DNA of 64,000 nucleotides, taken from Pseudogymnoascus destructans (taxonomy: Eukaryota > Ascomycota > Leotiomycetes > Thelebolales > Thelebolaceae). The notes below the pieces were generated by a model. It was given only the letters and a program-made list of their open reading frames with translations. It had not been told where the DNA came from and searched no databases. Below are positions 22,631 through 30,358 of this stretch, piece by piece. Position 1 is the stretch's first letter. The number at the start of each line of letters is the position of its first letter. The stretch spans positions 310,001 to 374,000 of the forward strand of contig NW_020167534.1 in assembly GCF_001641265.1 (NCBI RefSeq). Reading direction: 5' to 3'. Both the position numbers and the translations under genes were made by a program.

Positions 22631-22990
22631 CCACGGTCTGGTCTTAACCCTAGAGACTGGACCAAAGTTCAGTCCGGGCTTTGAAAAAAAGGAGGACCGA
22701 ACCACGGTCCGGTCTTAACCCTAGAGACTGGACTGAAGTTCAGTCTGGGCTTTGAAAAAAAGGAGGACCGAACCACGGTCCGGTCTTAACCCTAGAGACT
22801 GGACTGAAGTTCAGTCTGGGCTTTGAAAAAAAGGAGGACCGAACCACAGTCCGGTCTTAACCCTAGAGACTAGACTGAAATTCAGTCCGGGCTTTTTAAA
22901 AAAAAGGAGGACCGAACCACGGTCCGGTCTTAAATTTAAGGACTGGAACACTCATATAAGCGGTCCGGTCCAGTCCAGTCCGGTCTTTAC
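22631..22990. repeat. 71-bp tandem array with GGTCCGGTC dyads
   Basis: About four and a half units of 71-73 bp (starts near 22631, 22702, 22773, 22844, 22917). Each has GACCGAACCACGGTCCGGTC and an A-run. The array ends in a GC-rich stretch of GGTCCGGTCCAGTCC type that abuts truncated pogo copy 3. It may be the subterminal part of another DNA transposon. Confidence 0.8.
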
Positions 22991-23007
22991 GGTCCGGGCT
23001 GGCCAGT

Positions 23008-24654
23008 CTACTTTTGTGATGTAGCTGTTGTTGCTGCTTCTGCTTCTGCTACTTGCGACTGCAACTCCTCAGTTGTGATGTGGAATTGACCCTTCAAAAC
23101 TGCTCTCTTGCCCTTATTTTGTACTCTGCGCTTCTGAATAATTGAGCGCAAGTTGTCTGTCTCTCTTTGCTGTAGTATGTGGCATGTGTTAAGCTTCTCT
23201 GTCTCATCTGCTAACTTGTGGATATATCGCTTTGTAGGAGTGTACAAAACACCTTGATTTAAGGCCTTTGAGAGCATAGAATTCGCTTTTTGGAGGGTAT
23301 TGAAATCTGGAGGACTGCTGTTCAGAAATACTTTCTCAAAAATGTCATGCTCTGTAGGAGTATGTGGCCGTTCTGTCGCTACATCTGTTGTAGTAATAGG
23401 AAGCGTCGCTGCCCGAATGACTGTCTGTGGTTGAAATGACTGTAGCCCACTCCCTCTCCAAGCAGAATTAATATTTAAAATTGAAAAAGCAGCTGCTCTT
23501 GCTTGTATGTATGCATCCATCCATTCTGCTTTCTGTATGCGTAGTAGCTGCAGGCGAGAGAGAGCAGTTGTAAGGTGTTTTTTCAGAGGTCCAAAAATTG
23601 CAACATCAAGTGGTTAAAGTATATGTGAGGTATGTGGAGGTATTATAAGGAGCGATATTCGATTCTGTATGCAGTGTGATATGAAGTTTCCGCTTATATG
23701 GCTATCATGGCCATCGCAAATAAGGAGCCTTTGTTGTAGCTGTCCATTTTGTGTTGCTTTTGCTCTTGTAGAAGGCTCAAAAACGCGTTTTAGCCACTCT
23801 AATCCATGAAGATTGCTTGTCCACCCTTTTGTATTTGCAGAGAAGTGCCATTTGCTTATAACCTCCTTTGGAATCCAGCTCTGTAGTATATTCTGTCCCT
23901 TGAAGATAATGAGGGGGTCGGTGGTTGTTCCATCCATGCAGATGCACTCAACAGCAGACACCCATTCCTGCCGGCCTGGATGGGCTTGAAAACGCGTCCT
24001 AAGGCTTGAATCCACGATAATTCTTGTTGATTGCATTGTTCCAATTGAAAACCCAGTCTCATCCATGTTGTAGGTGTTGTGATTTTCGATTTTTAGCTCT
24101 GTTGTGAGGCTCTTGTACGTGTCAAACCACCCCTTCAACATGTGCTTTGTGACCCCATTCATCCTTTGTGCCTCAACTCTGTGTCCTAGCTTAACACGTA
24201 GTTGTGGATGCCTTTGAATGAATCGCGGAACCCAGTCTTGCCCAAGTGGTAACCTAGGAATTTGAGCTTGTAGTTGTGGTTGTAATTGTTGAGTTTGTTG
24301 TTGTTGTTGTTGTTGTTGTATGCCACGACTTTGGTAAATGCGACACCTATTTGTGCGCACTTCATCAGCTACCTCTCTTAAAATCCAGTGGCTAGGAGCA
24401 TAGCCACTGCTTGTAAGCTGCTTAATCCACTTTAAAAGGGTCTGTTCTTGATTTTTTGACAGGAGCTGTTGTTGTTGTCGCGCTTCCTTACGTGTTGGTA
24501 TACCACGTAGGCGTCTCCGCACAGTATCAGGTCGTAGGCTCAATGCAATAGCTGCAGCATTTGCAGATTTAAATTTTTTGGTTTGAATTCCTAGAACTGC
24601 TTCAGAAAGTCGCAAATCAAGCTCTTAAGCCTGGTTATTCCTCCGTCTGACCAT
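23008..24654 (-). pseudogene. Pogo transposase, copy 3, broken
   Basis: ATG at 24654 (MVRRRNNQA) is followed by TAA at 24625-24627 where copy 2 reads CAA, then a long open part (LRLSEAVLGIQTKKF.. with a poly-Gln linker; no intron of the copy 2 type is needed), and a second TAA at 23614-23616 where copy 2 has CAA. The DDE motifs are otherwise present. The segment 23444-24116 is almost identical to copy 1, including the second stop and a 9-nt deletion, although the flanks differ. Confidence 0.85.
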
Positions 24655-24763
24655 TCTAATTTTCGATTTTCTGAGCTGGTGGTTTGGTGGTTTGGCCTGG
24701 ATTTTGGTGGGGTATTTAGAATAGCCGCTTACGCCATGTAGCCGCTTACGCCACGACCTACGT
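23008..24763 (-). mobile_element. Pogo/Fot1-type element, copy 3 (truncated)
   Basis: The right end is intact (two TGGCGTAAGCGGCTA units, then ACGACCTACGT and TA at 24764-24765). The left end is lost: the gene stops at its 3' end where the 71-bp array begins, so one terminus is missing. The internal gene is on the minus strand. Confidence 0.85.
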
Positions 24764-24905
24764 TAGAGGTAGTGTGATTAATGAAGGTGCGCATGTCGGC
24801 GTGTTGTAGCATCTGTTCTGGAGCCCATCACTCACCTCCCCTATTCGTTGATCGTTAGCAAAGTTTTATGAGGAGGGAGGGGGGAAGGTTGTGCTGCGTA
24901 AGGTA

Positions 24906-27045
24906 ATGTAGGTCATGGCGTAACAGGGGTAATGGCGTAACGGGGGTAGTGGGGTCGGAACCACCCCATCAAACCTACAACCCTATTAACTACTACTACT
25001 ATGCTAGAATGGTCCGTCAGAAGAGTATAAAGGCTCAAGAACGCGAAATTCAAATTCAAAAAGCTATATTAGCTATTAAATCAAATCAATACAAATCAAT
25101 ATATGCTGCTGCAAAAGCTTTAGGGCTACCAGAGGAGACCCTCCGCTGTCGCATAAATGGAAGGCACACACGTGTAGAAGCACGCCAGCACCAGCAACTC
25201 CTATCAAAAACTCAAGAGCAGACCCTCTCAAAGTGGATTAAAGAGCTTACTGGAAGTGGTTAAGCTCCTAGCCATCGGATATTACGTGAGGTTGCAGAGG
25301 AAGTCCGGTCAAACAAGTGTCGGGTCTTCCAAACCCAGGTGAGCCGACCTACAGAGTTAGTTGACCAGCTCAGTCAGGTCAACTACCAACCCATCAAACC
25401 TGCTATAGACTGGCAGACTCGGCTATTTCTAACTAGTGGCTTGGCAGACCCCATCAAACCAACCGGCTCAGCAGCAGATCCGACCAACCCAGCAGACCCG
25501 ACCGACTCAGCAGTCCCGACCGACTCAGCAGACCCGACCAACTCAGCAGACCCGACCAACTCAACAGACACAACCTCAAATCCCTAACTTACCTCTTGGG
25601 CAAGAGTGGGTGCCACGGTTCATTCAAAGGCATCCTAACTTACGTGTTAAGTTAGGAAGGAGGGTTGAGGCACAAAGGATGAATGGGGTCACAAAGCAGG
25701 TGTTGACGGCGTGGTTTGACGCGTACAAGAGCCTCACAACAGAGCTAAAAATCGAAAATCACAACACCTACAATATCGATGAGACTGGATTTTCAATTGG
25801 AACAATGCAATCAACAAGAATTATCGTGGATTCTACACTTAGGACGCGTTTTCAGGCACATCCAGGGAGGCAGGAATGGGTTCTGCTGTTGAGTGCATCT
25901 GCATGGATGGAACAACCACTGACCCCCTCATTATCTTCAAGGGACAGAATATACTACAGAGCTGGATTCCAAAGGAGGTTATAAGCAAATGGCACTTCTC
26001 TGCAAATACAAAAGGGTGGACAAGCAATCTTCATGGATTAGAGTGGCTAAAACGCGTTTTTGAGCCTTCTACAAGAGCAAAAGCAACACTTCCAAATGGA
26101 CAACTACAACAAAGGCTCCTTATTTGTGATGGCCATGACAGCCATATAAGCGGGAGCTTCATATCACACTGCATACAGAATCGCATATCGCTACTTATAC
26201 TACCTCCACATACCTCTCATGTGTTACAGCCACTTGATGTTGCAATTTTTGGACCTTTGAAAAAACACCTCACAACAGCCCTCTCGCACCTTAATGAGGC
26301 GCAGCTCCTACGCATACAGAAAGCAGAATGGATGGATGCATACATACAAGCAAGAGCAGCTGCATTTTCAAATTCAAATATAACTTCTGCTTGGAGAGGG
26401 AGTGGGTTACAGCCATTCCAGCCACAGACAGTCATACGCGCAGCTACACTTCCTACAACAGATGCACCCTTAGAACGGCCAAGGACTCCAACAGAGCATG
26501 ATATTTTTGAGAAAGTATTTTTGAATAGCAGTCCTCCTCATTTTCAGACACTTCACAAAGCAAATACAGTTCTCTCTTCTACAATAAGTCGTGGCATTCT
26601 CAACACTCCTACAAAGCGATATATTCATAAGTTAGCAGATGAGACAGAGAGGCTTAACACACGCCACATACTACAGCAAAGAGAGACGGATAACTTGCGC
26701 AACATAATTCAGAAAAGAAGGGAGCAAAAGAAGGGTAAAAGAGCTGTTTTGAAGGGTCAATTCCACATCTCTCCAGAAGAACTCCGGTCGCAAGTAGCAG
26801 AAGCAGAAGCAGCAACAGCAACAGCTTCACAGAGGCCTAGAACAACACCACGACTTATAGAGGAAGCTACAATTGAGGAAATAGACAGAGAGGGTGAAGA
26901 AGAGATATATGACAGCGATTTAGATGAATTAGCCTAGTAGTAATTGAACAATTTCAATTTTTTAAAGGTGGTAGTGGTTTGATGGGGTGGTTCCGACCCC
27001 ACTACCCCCGTTACGCCATTACCCCCGTTACGCCATGACCTACGT
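24906..27045 (+). mobile_element. Pogo/Fot1-type element, copy 4 (defective)
   Basis: 2140 bp between TA at 24904-24905 and 27046-27047. The termini are of the copy 1 family (two ATGGCGTAACGGGGGTA units each side). It is in inverted orientation to copy 1. On the right it abuts the inside of another pogo copy; on the left the flank is unrelated. Confidence 0.9.
25009..26937 (+). pseudogene. Pogo transposase, copy 4, broken
   Basis: It starts MVRQKSIKAQEREIQ at 25009. It has the same TAC to TAA stop as copy 1 (25261-25263), keeps the intron (25339-25447) and has a 1-nt deletion near 25880 that shifts frame (QEWV-LLLSAS). The second and third catalytic Asp motifs remain (ICDGHDSH, LQPLDVAIFG); the first reads NIDETGF. 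The C-terminal half 25876-26937 is open. Confidence 0.87.
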
Positions 27046-27047
27046 TA

Positions 27048-27498
27048 CTCCTACAAAGCGATATATCAATAAGTTAGCAGATGAAACAGAGAAACTTAAC
27101 ACACACCACATACTACAGCAAAGAGAGACGGATAACTTGCGCAACATAATTCAGAAAAGAAGGGAGCAAAAGAAGAGTAAAAGAGCTGTTTTGAAGGGTC
27201 AATTCCACATCTCTACAGAAGAACTCCGGTCGCAAGTAGCAGAAGCAGAAGCAGCAACAGCAACAGCTTCACAGAGGCCTAAAACAACACCACGACTTAT
27301 AGAGGAAGCTACAATTGAGGAAATAGACAGAGAGGGTGAAGAAGAGCTATATGATAGCGATTTGGATGAATTGGCACTGTAGTAATTGAATTATTTGCGA
27401 TTTTCTAACTTGGTGGTTTGGTGGCCGGGACCTGGATTTTGGTGGGGTATCCAGAATCGCCGCTTACGCCATGTCGCCGCTTACGCCACGACTTACGT
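27048..27498 (+). mobile_element. Pogo fragment 5 (3' part)
   Basis: It encodes only the C-terminal transposase tail (TKRYINKLADETEKLNTHHILQ to DLDELAL, stop near 27380) and a right terminus with two TGGCGTAAGCGGCGA units ending CTTACGT before TA at 27499-27500. Its 5' part is absent at the other side of copy 4. Confidence 0.8.
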
Positions 27499-27504
27499 TA
27501 CACT

Positions 27505-27594
27505 AACACGAACAGAGGCACGCCAACAGCAGCAGCTCCTATCAAAAAATCAGGAAAAGACACTTTTAAAGTGGATTAAAGGGCTTACAAGTAA
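27505..27594 (+). mobile_element. Pogo fragment 6 (exon 1 piece)
   Basis: About 30 codons match the N-terminal region of the transposase (TEARQQQQLLSKNQEKTLLKWIKGLTSN). It is wedged between fragment 5 and the next element. Confidence 0.7.
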
Positions 27595-27610
27595 CTTATG
27601 CCATGACCTA

Positions 27611-28584
27611 ATGTAACGCGTGGCGTAATGGGATGGATGGCGTAACGGGACGCTTTGCCAGAGCCACCCGCACCCCACCAAAATCAAGGTCACATGACCA
27701 AAATTAAAACGTTAATAACTTTTGTAATAATGCTTATAACGCTTAATCCTCTTAAACTATTACTCTTTATATCATACTCTAACATGTGTAAAAATGCTAA
27801 CATAGGTCGTGGTCAGACCGGCTACATGGCCAGACCGGCTATTAGTACCATCACATACAAATTTGTATGTGGAGGTACTTATGCTTGCGAAAATTAGAAC
27901 CTTAATAACTCCTTTAATAAAAAGGCTAGAGCATATTCCTTGTATATATAGGAACTTTAAATAGTCATCTACTATATCTAAAGACGCTAATAACACTAGT
28001 ATCTTTTTACATAAGTTACTAAAGGTTTTAACTTTTGCCATATAAATTTTTAGTATGGCAAATCTAAAATTGTTAATAACTACCTAATAAGGCTAGCTTA
28101 CATGCTAGCGTTTTTAATTATAACGTATAAGTATATAAATTATCTAAGTTTAATAACATTAAGCTCTAGCAAGTCAATTAAAGTAATTATTACAAGTTTG
28201 AATTATATATCACGTGATGTGAATTTGCTTGTGAATTTACCTGTAAAATTGAAATAGCCGGTCTGGCCATGTAGCCGGTCTGACCACGATCTACGTTAGT
28301 AGTACTAGTTTTGTTTTACAAAAGATATTAAAGCTTATATTTTACTATATAAAATATTTATATGGTAAAAATTAAACTATAAATAACTACTTAATAAGAA
28401 TAGCTTACACTCTAGCAAATTCGGCTATAAGAAATAAGACTATAAAGAGTAATAGTCTAAGAGGATTAAGCGTTATAAGCATTATTACAAAAGTTATTAA
28501 TGTTTTAATTTTGGTCATGTGACCTTGATTTTGGTGGGGTGCGGGTGGCTCTGGCAAAGCGTCCCGTTACGCCACGAGTTATGT
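27611..28584. mobile_element. Non-autonomous TA element, family o (complete, with nested insert)
   Basis: Inverted termini of about 120 bp at 27611 and 28584 share CAGAGCCACCCGCACCCCAC and TTTTAATTTTGGTCATG-type sequence; TA flanks are at 27609-27610 and 28585-28586. The left end has two 17-bp units, the right only one. No coding capacity. It is split by the family i element at 27800-28296. Confidence 0.85.
27800..28296. mobile_element. Non-autonomous TA element, family i (complete)
   Basis: 497 bp with inverted termini ACATAGGTCGTGG.. and ..CCACGATCTACGT, each followed inward by two units of TGGYCAGACCGGCTA; TA flanks at 27798-27799 and 28297-28298. An internal perfect 20-bp palindrome lies at 27852-27871. 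No coding capacity; probably mobilised in trans by a pogo transposase. Confidence 0.88.
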
Positions 28585-28586
28585 TA

Positions 28587-28722
28587 GTCTAAGAGTATTA
28601 AGCTCTAGAGCCATTATTACAAAAGTTACTAAGGTTTAAAATATGGTCACATGACCTTGATTTTGGTGGTGTGAGCAGGTAGACCCAGTACACCATAAGA
28701 CCCGGTACACCACGACCTACAT
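28587..28722. mobile_element. Fragment of a third TA element
   Basis: Only a right terminus remains: TTTTGGTGGTGTGAGCAGG.. with two 17-bp units of TGGTGTACYGGGTCT (complement) and the tip ACGACCTACAT before TA. Confidence 0.72.
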
Positions 28723-28726
28723 TACA

Positions 28727-28780
28727 GTTGTTATGGTTGTTATGGTTGTTATGGTTGTTATGGTTGTTACGGTTGTTACG
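28727..28780. repeat. 9-bp minisatellite
   Basis: Six units of GTTGTTATG, the last two with C for T. It lies directly beside the element terminus at 28722. Confidence 0.9.
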
Positions 28781-29358
28781 GGTGCAGCCTTAGCCACCAA
28801 GGCTACAACCACTAAGCGGACAACTGTATATTACAAGGAATAGCCTCACCTTCCTTCCTTCTTCTTCTTCTTCTCTCTTTAGATTTAATCTAGCTTATTA
28901 TTCTCCAGACTGGCTTCTTGACCTCTGTGACCATCGTAAATATCCTTAGTACAATCATTCTATAGACTTTATAAGCTCTATATATACCTTGTATATGATT
29001 GGCTGAAGTGGTTTCCTATGTGGTCGAACAGGATATAATTTCTGATTTCGTATAGGCAATGAAAGTAAGGTGGTGATAACTTTTCGTAGTATCGAGTATC
29101 ACTTCGTATAATCATATATAGGGTATGTATGGAAGTAGGTCTACTTCCTAGTTGGTTTGTCTGAGTAGTAGCTCTATTATCCGAAAGGTAGGTCGCTCCT
29201 TCTATCGAGGTGTATATATAGGTAGGTCTTGTTCCTACCTACACCTTCTTCAGTCGGACCTCTCGCACATTATTGCTTTAGTCGCCACGTTCAACCTCTA
29301 TCATCCTTCAGATTCACCTTACGACACCTCAGTTTATCTTCTAATACCTCTATTCGCA
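28781..29358. other. Unassigned stretch upstream of the Cys-rich gene
   Basis: No gene is recognised. A pyrimidine tract (CTTCCTTCCTTCTTCTTC) lies near 28850 and another pyrimidine-rich stretch near 29270-29350 could be the 5' leader of the next gene. Confidence 0.35.
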
Positions 29359-30053
29359 ATGCCTCCTCCATCAAAGTTCGTCATGGTGCACAATCTTCCC
29401 ATTCAACACCCTCATCTTCTCAACCCCGCGGCTGAGGCTGAGACACTCAATTCATACAACTCGTTTGTTGGTCTGTTTATCCTTCGTACAATTATCCTTT
29501 CTATTCGTACAATCCTAACCTAGGCTTATAGGCTTGACTAAATCCAAGTTGCTCGCCCACCTCACCCATCCTCGTGGTGAGATCGTCAATAAGACTTTCT
29601 GCCAACGTTTTGCAACCGGACAATCGACCGTTTTTCCCGACTGTGTCGTCAACCTCAAGGTGTACCCTGCTGGATATTGCACTGCTTGCGCATGGGCGAC
29701 TGATAACTATAAGTGTCGCGCTGCTTCTTTTGAGGCTCTCGGACCATTCACTGAGCGCACTCGAGCTGCTTATAACGCTGCTCTCACTCAGGCTAAGGCT
29801 GGAACCCTCGAACCCCATCACCTCAAGTGCCCTTTTGGGTGTATGCTTGCACTTGAGCATGCAGTCTCTGACTGCCCTCTTGTCTCTCTATCCCATATTC
29901 AACATTGTGTTACCGTGGAGTTCGCTCGCTATGAGGCTACCATTGAAAAAAAAGGATGCAGAGATTAAGGAGTTGATGGGTACTAAGGAGCTTTATGAGG
30001 CTGAGATTTTCCGCCTTAAGGTCCTCTATCACCAGGCCCTCACTCACGCCTAG
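29359..30053 (+). pseudogene. Cys-rich orphan protein gene with A-run frameshift
   Basis: Exons 29359-29470 and 29532 onward (intron GTCTGT..TTATAG). The predicted protein starts MPPPSKFVMVHNLPIQ, then has a Cys-containing middle (GYCTACAWATDNYKC; LKCPFGCMLALEHAVSDCP) and a coiled-coil-like end (EIKELMGTKELYEAEIFRLKVL). An 8-A run at 29946-29953 shifts the frame: as read it ends at 29968, while the frame after a 7-A run continues to 30053. No family is recognised. It may be an element-encoded nucleic-acid-binding protein or a host gene stranded in the island. Confidence 0.5.
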
Positions 30054-30358
30054 TCTTGTTTTTTTTTTCTCTTTTGTATCATTAGACTTCTAGCTTTCAT
30101 AGCTCAATAAGACTTTATTTTCTCTTTGTTTTTGTGTTTTAATGTTGTTTTCTTGTTGTAAAGACTGAAAATACCAAGGCTTTTGTAGTGAAATAACATA
30201 TGAAATGTATAGCGAGGTAAGTTGATGTAACCTGCAAGTATGCTTCAGACTATTCTCATACGGTTCGTATGAATGTTTTATCATGTTGTATGGTCACTGT
30301 ACACCTCTAGGTATGATTGTCCGAACCCTTTCCTAGATTGTATGAAAGGGTTCTTCCA
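30054..30358. other. Probable remnant of a copia LTR edge
   Basis: The sequence to 30358 ends TTCTTCCA and is followed by CCCCCTTAG. Read on the minus strand this is a purine tract (CTAAGGGGG) directly before TGGAAGAACCC, as expected at the start of a 3' LTR. The outer LTR edge and a second LTR were not found. Confidence 0.4.

Noticed and set aside
25250..25450. A longer alternative intron that would remove the TAA of copies 1 and 4.
   Set aside because: The only GT upstream of the stop (GTTAAG) gives the wrong phase with the acceptor used in copy 2, so the copies are treated as broken.
11391..28722. 17-bp terminal units as true CENP-B boxes.
   Set aside because: The length is the same, but the CENP-B core pattern TTCG-N4-A-N2-CGGG is not met by the units. 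Only the length coincidence is kept as a remark.
28772..29150. LTR starting TGTTACGGGTGCAGCC after the 9-bp array.
   Set aside because: No matching CA end with a direct repeat was found, so it is not called.
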